From positions 1 through 35,715 of the forward strand of contig JABXIM010000097.1 of assembly GCA_013373085.1 (NCBI GenBank): a stretch of DNA of 35,715 bases, read 5' to 3'. Below, one piece after another: positions 1 through 7,825 of the stretch (position 1 is its first letter; every line of letters begins with the position of its first letter). The notes below the pieces were generated by a model, which saw only the letters and a program-made list of their open reading frames with translations, had not been told where the DNA came from and made no database searches. Made by a program: the position numbers and the translations under genes. Source of the stretch: Oceanospirillaceae bacterium (GTDB taxonomy: Bacteria; Pseudomonadota; Gammaproteobacteria; Pseudomonadales; Balneatricaceae).

Positions 1-20
1 AGCGGTAAGCGGTAAGCGGT
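1..20. repeat. Heptamer tandem repeat at the left edge
   Basis: The window opens with a 7-bp unit, AAGCGGT, in two full copies (7-13 and 14-20) preceded by a partial copy at 1-6. The tract then decays into a G-rich stretch. The core GCGGT is shared with the heptamer array at the right edge of the window. The tract probably continues to the left of position 1. Confidence 0.8.
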
Positions 21-176
21 GAGTTTGGGGGGAGGCCGGAACGGCTGCAGGCCAACACCGCTGGTGCCAACCGGGAGCAATCGATCTGCAATTCGATCGA
101 TATGACGGGTTACGCGATGCCCGGACCCGGTGGAGCGCTTTTCGATTGGCGGGGATCCATCGCTACACCCATCCTC

Positions 177-932
177 CTACTGCACCGGTGTGTTCTGCGC
201 TGGAGCCTCGTCAAGCTTCTTCAGCAGCGACTGCAATTCGGCGTAATGCTCTGGCTCCCACAGGATCAGCTGGCGTTCGTAGTCGATGCGGTACTTGGCG
301 TTCATCAGAAAATCCATGCCCAACAGCCCGTCGTTGCCCACCGAAGCGCCCTGGTGATCGATCACGAAGGCGCGTACGTTGGACACCTTGTAAGGACCGA
401 TTTCGATGCGGTCGAAACTGACCGTTTCGGTTTGTATCGTTCCGCCACCCGCCACCCGGGCATGGCCAGCCGGCCGGCTGACGAACGGCAGGCTGCGCAA
501 TGCATCCTTGTGAAAAACGGTACTGGTGGCACCGGTATCGAGCACCATCCGGGTCTTGGCGCTGCGCCCGCCATAGACCACGGTGACCGGGACCAGCACC
601 CGGTTGTTGGCAATCTTGACCGCCGTTTCCATATCCCGCAGCAGTTGCTCGAGCTTACGGCGCTGTTGCACCTCCTGCTGCTGACGCTCCAGGTCCGCAC
701 GCTCGTTGCGTTCCAGCGACAGCGCTTCGGGACTCAGCTGCTCCGAGTACTCGTCGCGGCTTTCGAGCTGGTCGCGGAACTGCTGCGGCACCTTGCTGAG
801 ACTGTCAACGAAGACCTGACGCCCATTGTCGTCAACGTACTTGTAGATACGCGCCTGCGCCGGCAGCGAAAGCGCCAGCGTCGCCGCCATTACAAAGGCG
901 GCACCAGAGAAGCCCCGCACCCTGTTCGCCAT
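177..932 (-). CDS. Secreted retropepsin-like aspartic protease with DUF4124 domain
   Basis: This 251-residue protein begins with a signal peptide (about residues 1-27, cleavage after AQA). A DUF4124-like segment follows (RIYKYVDDNG onward, about 28-60), then a charged, glutamine-rich predicted coiled coil (about 62-105). The C-terminal half is a retropepsin-type domain with the catalytic Asp motif LDTGA at 131-135 and the conserved GLLGMDF at 202-208. One Asp motif per chain means it should act as a homodimer, probably in the periplasm or at the envelope. The start at 932 is chosen because GGAGG lies 8 nt upstream; an in-frame start at 962 lacks this. It is the most downstream gene of a minus-strand run with yciH and dgt, 40 bp after yciH. 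The substrate is unknown. Confidence 0.85.
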   Translation of the reverse strand: MANRVRGFSGAAFVMAATLALSLPAQARIYKYVDDNGRQVFVDSLSKVPQQFRDQLESRDEYSEQLSPEALSLERNERADLERQQQEVQQRRKLEQLLRDMETAVKIANNRVLVPVTVVYGGRSAKTRMVLDTGATSTVFHKDALRSLPFVSRPAGHARVAGGGTIQTETVSFDRIEIGPYKVSNVRAFVIDHQGASVGNDGLLGMDFLMNAKYRIDYERQLILWEPEHYAELQSLLKKLDEAPAQNTPVQ

Positions 933-972
933 TTCATGTTCCTCCAGACCGTCCCTGATCACGTCCGTTCGC

Positions 973-1347
973 TCAGCCCCCGGCCAGCTTGACGTTGAAG
1001 CCCTGCTGTTCGAGCGCGAGCTTGAGTCGTTCGCGGTGATCGCCCTGGATCTCGATCACACCGTCCTTGAGCGCCCCACCGGTACCGCAGAGCTTTTTCA
1101 GTTTTTTGCTCAGCTCCCTGAGCTCAGCCTCGGGCAGCGGCACGCCGCTGACGGTGGTGACACCCTTGCCCTTGCGGCCCGCGGTTTCCCGGCGGATGCG
1201 TACCGTGCCATCGAGCGACTGCAACCGCGCCTCGTCGGCCAGCTCAGCGCAGACACACTCGACCTTTGCCTCGCCGCACTCCGGGCACATATCGCCCTTC
1301 TCGGTAGAATAGACCAGCCCGCGCAACTGATCCTGCAATGAAGCCAT
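973..1347 (-). CDS. yciH: YciH/SUI1 family translation-initiation-factor-like protein
   Basis: This 124-residue protein has an N-terminal zinc-ribbon-like cysteine set (C21-x2-C24 and C31-x-C33). A SUI1/eIF1-like domain follows from about residue 46, containing the basic RKGKGVTTV strand and GTGGALKDG near the middle. Family members bind the small ribosomal subunit and may affect initiation fidelity; the cellular role of bacterial YciH is not settled. AGGAG is present 7 nt before the ATG. The gene lies 74 bp after dgt on the same strand, and the gap holds a small GGCAGC/GCTGCC hairpin at 1367-1381 without a T-run. Confidence 0.9.
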   Translation of the reverse strand: MASLQDQLRGLVYSTEKGDMCPECGEAKVECVCAELADEARLQSLDGTVRIRRETAGRKGKGVTTVSGVPLPEAELRELSKKLKKLCGTGGALKDGVIEIQGDHRERLKLALEQQGFNVKLAGG

Positions 1348-1421
1348 CTGTAATCTCCTGTCTTCCGGCAGCCAGGCTGCCGCCGGATTTCGCTATCGGT
1401 GACCGGCCTATTGTACCCGCT

Positions 1422-2744
1422 TCAGGGATTCAGCCCACCAATCTGCCGTGCCAGATAGGTGGCGTAGTTATCGGTCATGCCGCCAATAAAGTCGAGCGCG
1501 CGGCGATAGGCGTCGTACAGCGGCGCATCGGGCGCCGGGGCATGGATGCCCATCAGGCTGAGGATTTTGCCGCTACGATAGCCCAGCCGCTCGGGTCCCT
1601 TGGCGTGCTGATCGTACACCGCACGGCAAAACGCCTCGAGCAGCGTTCCGAGGCTACTGTAGGCGCCGACTTCGAGTTCCGTCTTGCGGGTGTCGGGAAA
1701 CACTCGTTCCTGCGCCAGTCTCTTGGCCCGCGCGAGTCCCTCACGCACGTTGGGGTCGCCGTCCGCGAGCAGCTCTCCGCGGTATTCGCCGGTCATGATC
1801 GCATCGTAGTGACTGCTGAACGCCCGCAACGCCGACTCGATCATGTTTTCCATCGCAGTGCCGCGCAGCGCCGATATCTTGCGCCGCGCCGACGCCTGGG
1901 TCGAAAAGATAGCGTCGTCATAATGCAGATCGCCGCACAGCTGCAGCAGAATCGGCCGGATCTCGTCGAAACTGAGGATATTCAGTTCGATGGCGTCCTC
2001 CAGATCGAGAATCGCGTAGCAGATGTCGTCCGCCGCCTCCATCAGCCAGGTCAGCGGATGCCGGCTCCACCAGTGATCGCCCAACCGGATCAGCCCGAGG
2101 GCTTCGCCGAGCGTATCGAGGATATCGGTTTCGCTGCGAAAGCAGCTGAACTTGCCCCTGTTCGTGGCGCGCTCGACCGTCCAGGGATACTTCAACAGCG
2201 TACCGAGGGTTGGATAGGTCAGACGCAGCCCGCCGTTGAACAGATGGTTTTCGATGCGGGTGACCACCCGGAACCCCTGGGCATTGCCCTCGAAGGTCGC
2301 GAGGTCGCTCTGCTCCACCGGGTCCAGGCTGCGCAGCAGCTCGACAGAGGCGTCGCGCTGGAACCAATCGCGGATGGCGTATTCCCCGGCGTGCCCGAAC
2401 GGCGGGTTGCCGATGTCATGGGCGAGGCAGGCGGACTGCACCACGGTGCCGAGATCGTGAGGGCTGGTCCAGCGCGGCAACTGATCGGCAATCAGCTCGC
2501 CGACCCGTATACCCAGTGTACGGCCCAGGCTGCCGACTTCGATCGAGTGCGTCAGGCGGGTATGTATATGGTCGTTCAGGACCAGCGGATGCACCTGCGT
2601 CTTGCGCCCGAGCCGGCGAAAGGCGCTGGAGAAAACGATACGGTCGTGGTCCTTGTGAAAGCGGCTGCGCCCGATCTCTTCCGGCCCCTGGTCCTCATGG
2701 CCGTAGCGCCGAGCCGTCAGTAAACTGTCCCACTGCATCGCCAT
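1422..2744 (-). CDS. dgt: Deoxyguanosinetriphosphate triphosphohydrolase (dGTPase-like, HD domain)
   Basis: This 440-residue HD-domain enzyme is predicted to hydrolyse dGTP, or dNTPs more widely, to the nucleoside plus triphosphate, and so to control dNTP pools. Visible metal-site motifs are the first His in RLTHSIEVG, the HD pair H109-D110 in AHDIGNPPFGH, and a later Asp in ADDICYA. The N-terminal block DRIVFSSAFRRLGRKTQV is typical of the family. The start at 2744 is chosen because GGAG lies 7 nt upstream; an ATG two codons later is also possible. The longer frame up to 2903 has no ribosome site and does not look like this family. A TATACT -10 box lies about 45 bp upstream. Confidence 0.92.
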   Translation of the reverse strand: MAMQWDSLLTARRYGHEDQGPEEIGRSRFHKDHDRIVFSSAFRRLGRKTQVHPLVLNDHIHTRLTHSIEVGSLGRTLGIRVGELIADQLPRWTSPHDLGTVVQSACLAHDIGNPPFGHAGEYAIRDWFQRDASVELLRSLDPVEQSDLATFEGNAQGFRVVTRIENHLFNGGLRLTYPTLGTLLKYPWTVERATNRGKFSCFRSETDILDTLGEALGLIRLGDHWWSRHPLTWLMEAADDICYAILDLEDAIELNILSFDEIRPILLQLCGDLHYDDAIFSTQASARRKISALRGTAMENMIESALRAFSSHYDAIMTGEYRGELLADGDPNVREGLARAKRLAQERVFPDTRKTELEVGAYSSLGTLLEAFCRAVYDQHAKGPERLGYRSGKILSLMGIHAPAPDAPLYDAYRRALDFIGGMTDNYATYLARQIGGLNP

Positions 2745-3141
2745 TGCGCGTCTCCTGCTTCGGTGCCGCAAATCCGTTTTGTCGTTTGAGTATACCCCAG
2801 GGCCGCGCCCTGCCGGTCGCTCACCCGGCAATACGTCCTTCACATGGATCAAGGCAGTGGCCAGAAAACACGGCAACCGGTTCATAGGTTCCCAAATTTT
2901 CATACCAGGGATCCGGAACTAACTGAAAACGGCGGTTTCAAACCCTGAATGGGGAATGAACGGGTCGGTCGATTGAAACTCAGACAATACGGGTATGCAC
3001 AGCGCTGCTAGACTGTGTTGCTACCGGCTTTGGTCCTACGGCTTCAAGCAGAAAAGGGAAAACGGGTGAATAAGAGCGACAATAAGACATTCGTTTTAAT
3101 ACAGCCCTCGGGTTGACAGGGAACTGGGGGATACTGCCACC
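2745..3141. other. Divergent intergenic region between dgt and the MNIO gene
   Basis: This stretch of about 400 bp separates the divergent dgt and MNIO genes. The dgt side carries a likely -10 box (see the separate entry). The rest has lower GC than the flanking genes and small dyads, for example GGTTT-C-AAACC at 2934-2944. I find no convincing sigma-70 promoter for the plus-strand unit: TTGAAA at 2973 and TATGCA at 2994 are only 15 bp apart. I also find no small ORF resembling a cysteine-rich MNIO substrate. The only short frame with a plausible start, 3066-3116, encodes 16 residues with no cysteine. Confidence 0.6.
2789..2818 (-). promoter_or_regulatory. Candidate sigma-70 promoter for dgt
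   Basis: On the minus strand, TATACT (2794 down to 2789) is a near-consensus -10 hexamer about 45 nt before the dgt start codon. The matching -35 region, GACCGG at 18 bp spacing (2818-2813), is weak. The call rests mainly on the -10 box. Confidence 0.35.
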
Positions 3142-4005
3142 ATGAGTGACTATATCCACTGGAGCCTGGCAGGCACCGGGTTGAGCCTGCGTAGCTGTAA
3201 TGTCGACGAAATCATGCGCGACCGGCCCGATGTTCGCTGGTTCGAGGCGCTGGTCGATACGCATCTGGTTGATGGCGGCGAAGCGCTGCACAGCCTCGAG
3301 CGGATCCGAGAACACTATCCGGTCACCTTGCACGGACTGGGGTTTGCGCTCGGTTCAACGGCACCGCTGGACACCGGTTACCTGGTGCGGATCCGGGCGC
3401 TGGCCGACCGCATCGACGCCAGTTGGATATCGGACCATATCTGTTTCACCAGCCTCGGCAACTGCTTTAGTCACGAGTTGCTGCCATTGCCCTACACCGA
3501 AGAAGCGCTGGAGCATATTTCCAGCCGTATCAGGCAGGTCCAGGACTTTCTCGGCCGTCGCATTCTGCTGGAAAACCCCGCCCGTTATCTGAGCTATAAC
3601 CACTCGACACTGAGCGAAGGCGAATTCATGGCCGAAATGGCCCGGCGCGCCGACTGCTACCTGTTGCTCGACGTCAACAACACCTACGTCACCCAGCACA
3701 ATCTCGGCGCCGACGCTCTCACCACCATCGACCAACTGCCGCCCGAGCGGGTACGCGAAATCCATCTCGCGGGCTTCGAGGTCTGCGATGACTGCCTGCT
3801 CGGCGGCCATAACCACCCCATTCGCGAACCGGTCTGGAAACTGTACGAAGAGGCCCAGAAACGCTTTACCGGCACCCCCACCCTGATCGAATGGGAACGG
3901 AACGTACCCGAGCTGCGAGAGGTATTGAAGGAGGTGAAGCGCGCCAAGAAGGTCATGCGACGAGCCCAGGACGGGCACAGATTGCAGGGTGTCCGGAGTA
4001 ACTGA
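3142..4005 (+). CDS. DUF692 family multinuclear non-heme iron-dependent oxidase (MNIO)
   Basis: This 287-residue TIM-barrel protein belongs to DUF692 (MNIO), whose studied members (MbnB, TglH, BufB) use iron to modify cysteines in small precursor peptides. Expected ligands seen are H64 (TLHGLG), H99 (SDHICF), E144 (LLENPA), the LLLDVNN block around D177, H208 (EIHLAG), H223 and E250 (LIEW). Two departures stand out. The usual Asp-x-His motif before PV..PVW reads Gly221-Gly222-His223, so one metal ligand is missing, and residues 215-218 form a CxxC (CDDC). The next gene overlaps it by one base and encodes the usual DUF2063 partner. No precursor-peptide gene is visible nearby. The SD is a weak GGGGGA 10 nt before the ATG. 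Family assignment is firm; the substrate is unknown. Confidence 0.88.
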   Translation: MSDYIHWSLAGTGLSLRSCNVDEIMRDRPDVRWFEALVDTHLVDGGEALHSLERIREHYPVTLHGLGFALGSTAPLDTGYLVRIRALADRIDASWISDHICFTSLGNCFSHELLPLPYTEEALEHISSRIRQVQDFLGRRILLENPARYLSYNHSTLSEGEFMAEMARRADCYLLLDVNNTYVTQHNLGADALTTIDQLPPERVREIHLAGFEVCDDCLLGGHNHPIREPVWKLYEEAQKRFTGTPTLIEWERNVPELREVLKEVKRAKKVMRRAQDGHRLQGVRSN

Positions 4006-4787
4006 TGCGCCTCGCCGATCTGCAGTCCGCACTCGATGCGGCGCTGGCCGGCAAGGACCGCCCCGACCTGCAGAATCTTGTGTGCAGTCTGCATCGCTCC
4101 CCCAACGACTGCATCGCGCTCTACCGCGGCCTGCTTCGAGACGCCCGCGCCAGGGCATTGCGGGAGCGCTTCCCCGCCTGTGCCGCAGTGCTCGGCAGCG
4201 GCCACTTTCAACACTTGGCAGATCTGTATTCCGAACAGCTGGCTGCCGGTGCCACAGCCGATCCTTTTGGCGTCCTGTTGCCCGACCTGATAGATGGTTA
4301 CTGCACCGCCCACCCCGACCTTCACCACCTGTCCTTTCTCAGCGACCTGACCACGCTGGAATGGAACCTCCATCTCGCCCGCGGCGCCCGCGACGATCCT
4401 GCCATCGACCTCCAGGCATGGGCCTCGCTGCCCGAATCGGAGCAGAACCGGATGCGAGCCATTACCAGCTACAGCCTTTCGTTGCAGCACAGCCAATGGC
4501 CACTGTCCGAGATTCGTGCCGCCGTCCTGGCGCAACAACCGTGGCAACCGGCGCTTGCGAACAAGGGCGGATGGCTATGTGTCCACCGCCAACTCGACCG
4601 CCTGTGCATTGAGCGCATAACCGAAGAACAAGCCATGATCCTGAACGGCCTGCGGCAGGGTCTCAATCTCGATCAGATCGGCGACGATTTGCGCGCAATT
4701 CGAGAGCAATTGCCACTGATGATCGCCCGGGGCTGGGTCTGCCGCCTGCAACACCCGCCCGACGGCACTCCATCCGAGGACAACTGA
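4005..4787 (+). CDS. DUF2063 family MNIO partner protein
   Basis: This 260-residue protein has an N-terminal DUF2063 domain (about residues 1-95; LYRGLLRDARARALRERFP and the HFQHLADLY segment fit the family). A C-terminal winged-helix-like region ends in LNGLRQGLNLDQIGDDL and a late ARGWV. In MNIO systems this protein acts as the partner or peptide-recognition subunit (BufC/HvfC type). The start overlaps the MNIO stop as TGATG, implying translational coupling and a complex with the upstream oxidase. It ends 13 bp from the convergent photolyase gene. No signal peptide or membrane segment is seen, so the pair should act in the cytoplasm. Confidence 0.82.
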   Translation: MRLADLQSALDAALAGKDRPDLQNLVCSLHRSPNDCIALYRGLLRDARARALRERFPACAAVLGSGHFQHLADLYSEQLAAGATADPFGVLLPDLIDGYCTAHPDLHHLSFLSDLTTLEWNLHLARGARDDPAIDLQAWASLPESEQNRMRAITSYSLSLQHSQWPLSEIRAAVLAQQPWQPALANKGGWLCVHRQLDRLCIERITEEQAMILNGLRQGLNLDQIGDDLRAIREQLPLMIARGWVCRLQHPPDGTPSEDN

Positions 4788-4800
4788 AACACCCGGCCGC

Positions 4801-6174
4801 TCAGCCCGCCTTATAGGCTGCCAGAGCCTCGCGGCGGGCCTCGCCGTAGTCGATCACCGGCTGCAGTCCCCGCGCCGCAGCGGCGCGCTTCGGATCGCGA
4901 CGCTCCTTGGCGGGCAACGAAGCCAGTTCCGGCAGCCAGTGGCAGACAAAGTCGTCGTGCGGGTCGAAGCGCTCCGCCTGCCGTGCCGGATTGAAGATGC
5001 GGAAATAGGGTGCAGCGTCGGCGCCCACAGAGGCGCTCCACTGCCAGCCTCCGAGGTTGGACGCGAAGTCACCATCGATCAGATGCGACATGAAAAAGTC
5101 ACAGCCAAGGCGCCAGTCGACACCGAGCAGTTTGGTCAGGAACGACGCCGTGACCATGCGCAGGCGATTGTGCATCCAGCCGGTTTCGTGCAACTGACGC
5201 ATCGCTGCGTCGACAATCGCGAAACCGGTTTCGCCACGGCACCAGGCATCGAACAGGTCGGGACGATCGTGCCAGCGTATTTTCGCTTCCACCTCGGGTC
5301 TGAACGGCTGGTAGCGACACTGCTCCGGGAACGCCACCAGCAGATGACGGTAGAACTCCCGCCAGATCAGCTCCGTGACCCAGGTACTCTCGAGCCAGTC
5401 GGCACCCAGCGACAACTGCGCGGCGCTCAGGCACTGCCGTGCCGACAACTGCCCCGTCGCCAGATAGGGCGAGAGTCGCGAGGTGCCGTCAATGGCCGGG
5501 AAGTCGCGCTCATCCCCGTATACGCCGAGTCCGGCTGCGGCGAAACGTTGCAGCCGCCCGGCAGCGGCTGTCTCGCCAGCAGCCCAGAGATCTTGATCGT
5601 AGGCCTGCCCCAGAGATGGAATGATATCCCGCACGGTGCCGGTCCCCGATTGCCGCCCTGGCGCGGGCAGGCAGCTGAAATCGGCGCACAGCAGTTGCCG
5701 TCGCCAGGCTCGGCTGAACGGCGTGAATACTCGAAAGGGATCACCCTTGGCGCTGAGTACCGACCCCGGCGGCAGTATCAGGTCACCATGAAATCCATCG
5801 ACAATGACACCCTCGCCACGCAGCCGCTGCTTGACCCGGATGTCGCGACGCCGCTCGTTCACCGGATACTCGTAATTGAAGTACAACCGCTTGGCCGAGA
5901 GTTCCTGGCAAAGCCGGGACAATTCCTCTGCACAGTCGTCGAAGCAAGGCGCCTCCAGCACCCGGAGCGGGATGTTCAATCGATCGAGGTCATCCGCCAG
6001 CTTGACCAAGGCGTCGCGCCAGAACGCCAGTTTTACCGGCGCCTCGCAGTGATCGCGCCACTGCTGCGGCGTCAGAACCACCACCGCGACCACCGGACCG
6101 TCGGCGACGCAGGCGTTATGCAGGGCCGGATTATCGCTCAGCCGAAGATCATTGCGAAACCAGACCAGTTTCAT
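4801..6174 (-). CDS. phrB: Deoxyribodipyrimidine photolyase
   Basis: This 457-residue photolyase is predicted to repair UV cyclobutane pyrimidine dimers using light and FAD. The N-terminal antenna domain begins with MKLVWFRNDLRLSDNPAL. The C-terminal FAD and lesion-binding domain contains MHNRLRMVTASFLTK and the signature DGDFASNLGGWQWSASVG from about residue 367, followed by YFRIFNP. Length matches class I bacterial photolyases (E. coli PhrB is 472 aa). The start overlaps the stop of the DUF523-DUF1722 gene as ATGA, and it is the last gene of the sigma/anti-sigma operon. Photolyase is a known member of RpoE-ChrR singlet-oxygen regulons, which fits this position. Function as a cryptochrome cannot be excluded from sequence. 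Confidence 0.93.
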   Translation of the reverse strand: MKLVWFRNDLRLSDNPALHNACVADGPVVAVVVLTPQQWRDHCEAPVKLAFWRDALVKLADDLDRLNIPLRVLEAPCFDDCAEELSRLCQELSAKRLYFNYEYPVNERRRDIRVKQRLRGEGVIVDGFHGDLILPPGSVLSAKGDPFRVFTPFSRAWRRQLLCADFSCLPAPGRQSGTGTVRDIIPSLGQAYDQDLWAAGETAAAGRLQRFAAAGLGVYGDERDFPAIDGTSRLSPYLATGQLSARQCLSAAQLSLGADWLESTWVTELIWREFYRHLLVAFPEQCRYQPFRPEVEAKIRWHDRPDLFDAWCRGETGFAIVDAAMRQLHETGWMHNRLRMVTASFLTKLLGVDWRLGCDFFMSHLIDGDFASNLGGWQWSASVGADAAPYFRIFNPARQAERFDPHDDFVCHWLPELASLPAKERRDPKRAAAARGLQPVIDYGEARREALAAYKAG

Positions 6175-7142
6175 ATGTCGTTACGCAGTCCCAGTTGGTA
6201 TGGGTGTGGATCGAGGTATGACTGCGAGCGGATGTAGTCGCTACCGAAACGATTCAGGTAGTGTTGCAGCAACGTCAGCGGAACCACCAGGTTCACCTCG
6301 GCGCGACGGTACCGCTCGATCACCTCGAGCAACTCGCGCTTGCAGTCGCCGTCAATCGACTTCTTCAGATAACCCAGCACGTGCATCAGCACGTTGACGT
6401 GATTTCTGCGCTTTGCGCGCCGGGACATGTGGCTCATGAAACCGCTGATGTATGTGGTCATCGCCTCTTCCAGCGGCAGATCATGCGCTTGGGCGAGGAA
6501 GCGCCCCAGCTCGCGATAGCCCTGATAACTGTGTGCCATGAGCAGGTACTTGCTGCGGCTGTGATACTGGATCAGCGCGTGATAACTGGGCTCGGCCTCG
6601 ACTTCCCTTTTCCAGCGGTGCAGCGCGAATACCCGGGTAATGAAGTTCTCCCGCAACACGGCGTCGTGAAGACGTCCCTCTTCCTCCACCGGCAACAGCG
6701 GATTGGTCTTCATCAACTCGGCGGCGAAAATACCGCGTCCGGCGGCATTGGGAATGCCGTTCTCATGGTAGATCTTGACACGCTCCATGCCGCAGCTCGG
6801 CGATCCCTTGATCAGAATGTAGCCGCAGAGATCCGGCATCCGGCTCGCTACCTGCCGCCCCTTCTCGGCCAACGCCTCGGTTACGTCGAGCTCCGGGTTC
6901 TCGGTGCCACGCGCTCGCGGCGCCTCGGGATCACCCACCAGCCGGATCGGTTCTCTGGGAACGCCGAGGCCGACCGCAAGCTCCGGGCAGAAGGGCCGGA
7001 AATCGAAGCACTCCGACAATACCTGTAGACAATAGCGGGAGCGCTTGTGACCGCCGTTATAGCGGACCTCCTGCCCCATCAGGCAGGCGCTGATACCCAC
7101 CGGAATACGTTGATCAGGCGGAAGAATGGAAGTGTGCTGCAT
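6171..7142 (-). CDS. DUF523-DUF1722 fusion protein (TudS/YbgA-like)
   Basis: This 323-residue protein has two parts. The N-terminal DUF523 domain (about residues 12-160) carries cysteines C20 (SACLMG), C52 (FCPE) and C117 (SPSCG). These match the three cysteines that hold a [4Fe-4S] cluster in the thiouracil desulfidase TudS. The C-terminal DUF1722 domain (about 185-310) is the YbgA-like part, with YHSRSKYLLMAHS. The start at 7142 is chosen because GGAG lies 7 nt upstream. It follows chrR by 14 bp and overlaps phrB by 4 bp, so it belongs to the sigma-factor operon. A role in sulfur removal from thiolated bases is an inference from the domain only; substrate and DUF1722 function are unknown. 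Confidence 0.85.
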   Translation of the reverse strand: MQHTSILPPDQRIPVGISACLMGQEVRYNGGHKRSRYCLQVLSECFDFRPFCPELAVGLGVPREPIRLVGDPEAPRARGTENPELDVTEALAEKGRQVASRMPDLCGYILIKGSPSCGMERVKIYHENGIPNAAGRGIFAAELMKTNPLLPVEEEGRLHDAVLRENFITRVFALHRWKREVEAEPSYHALIQYHSRSKYLLMAHSYQGYRELGRFLAQAHDLPLEEAMTTYISGFMSHMSRRAKRRNHVNVLMHVLGYLKKSIDGDCKRELLEVIERYRRAEVNLVVPLTLLQHYLNRFGSDYIRSQSYLDPHPYQLGLRNDI

Positions 7143-7156
7143 ACCTTTTCTCCACA

Positions 7157-7825
7157 TCACATGCCGATAAACGGCTGCACCAGGCGTCCCATCAAGCCAC
7201 TGAAGCGCAGCGGCGCATCGGTGGCAATCAGACAGATACAGTCCTCGTCGGTGTCGTTGAGCGGCTGATGTGCGACCTGGTCGTCCAGGTCGGCAACATC
7301 GCCCGCCCGGAAGCGGCCGACCTCGTCATTGTAGGAACCGCGCAGCACCAGCGTCAGCTCGTTGCCCCGATGACTGTGGTGCGGCACCGAGACACCGGGG
7401 GCGAAGCGCAACAGCCGCGTTGCTCCGGGACCGCCCAGATGCAAGTCGACCTGCCTGACACCGGGCGCCAGGGTACGCCAATCGAGCTCGTCGAAGCGCC
7501 GGCCATCGAGCTGACCGGCCAGCAACATCGGCATTGCCGCCTCCGGCGGGGTCCCCGGCATTCGGGGCTGCGTCGGCCGGGATTCTTCAAACGGCTCGGC
7601 CTCGATCCGCGCAAACAGCTCTGCCAGCGCATTTGAACTGTCCATGGCAACGGGCGGTACTTCTTCCAACAGGGCCCCGCCAACCGACTCGGCCTGGGCC
7701 AGTCGCTCGCGACAGTCGGCGCAGCGCTCCAGATGGCACCCAACCAGCAGTGACATTCCCGGCACCAGTGTTCCCGCCGCATGGCCCATCAGGGTTGCGT
7801 CGTCGAGATGATGACGAATATTCAC
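7157..7825 (-). CDS. chrR: ChrR family zinc-binding anti-sigma factor with cupin domain
   Basis: With the GTG start at 7825 this is a 222-residue ChrR-type anti-sigma factor. The N-terminal anti-sigma domain has H6, H31, C35 and C38, the same numbering as the zinc ligands of Rhodobacter sphaeroides ChrR. The C-terminal cupin domain has H150, H152, E156 and H186, with the same spacing as the second metal site of that protein. The start is supported by this numbering, by GGGGAG 5 nt upstream, and by a 4-nt GTGA overlap with the sigma-factor stop. It should hold the upstream-encoded ECF sigma factor inactive until singlet oxygen or related stress releases it. Confidence 0.93.
   Translation of the reverse strand: MNIRHHLDDATLMGHAAGTLVPGMSLLVGCHLERCADCRERLAQAESVGGALLEEVPPVAMDSSNALAELFARIEAEPFEESRPTQPRMPGTPPEAAMPMLLAGQLDGRRFDELDWRTLAPGVRQVDLHLGGPGATRLLRFAPGVSVPHHSHRGNELTLVLRGSYNDEVGRFRAGDVADLDDQVAHQPLNDTDEDCICLIATDAPLRFSGLMGRLVQPFIGM

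Noticed and set aside
1-176. A gene at the left edge on the plus strand (102-992 frame)
   Set aside because: The frame lies opposite the retropepsin gene and has no ribosome site or domain; the 176 bp before that gene's stop hold only the heptamers and short dyads.
1338-2723. Long open frame of 461 codons antisense to dgt
   Set aside because: It lies wholly opposite the well-supported dGTPase gene, has no recognisable domain, and is explained by high GC at third codon positions.
2843-2875. TGATCC on the minus strand near 2853, considered as another ECF promoter
   Set aside because: No TA-rich -10 sequence follows at 17-19 bp.
3066-3116. GTG-initiated 16-residue ORF upstream of the MNIO gene, considered as a precursor peptide
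   Set aside because: It has no cysteine, no signal peptide and only a weak ribosome site, unlike known MNIO substrates.
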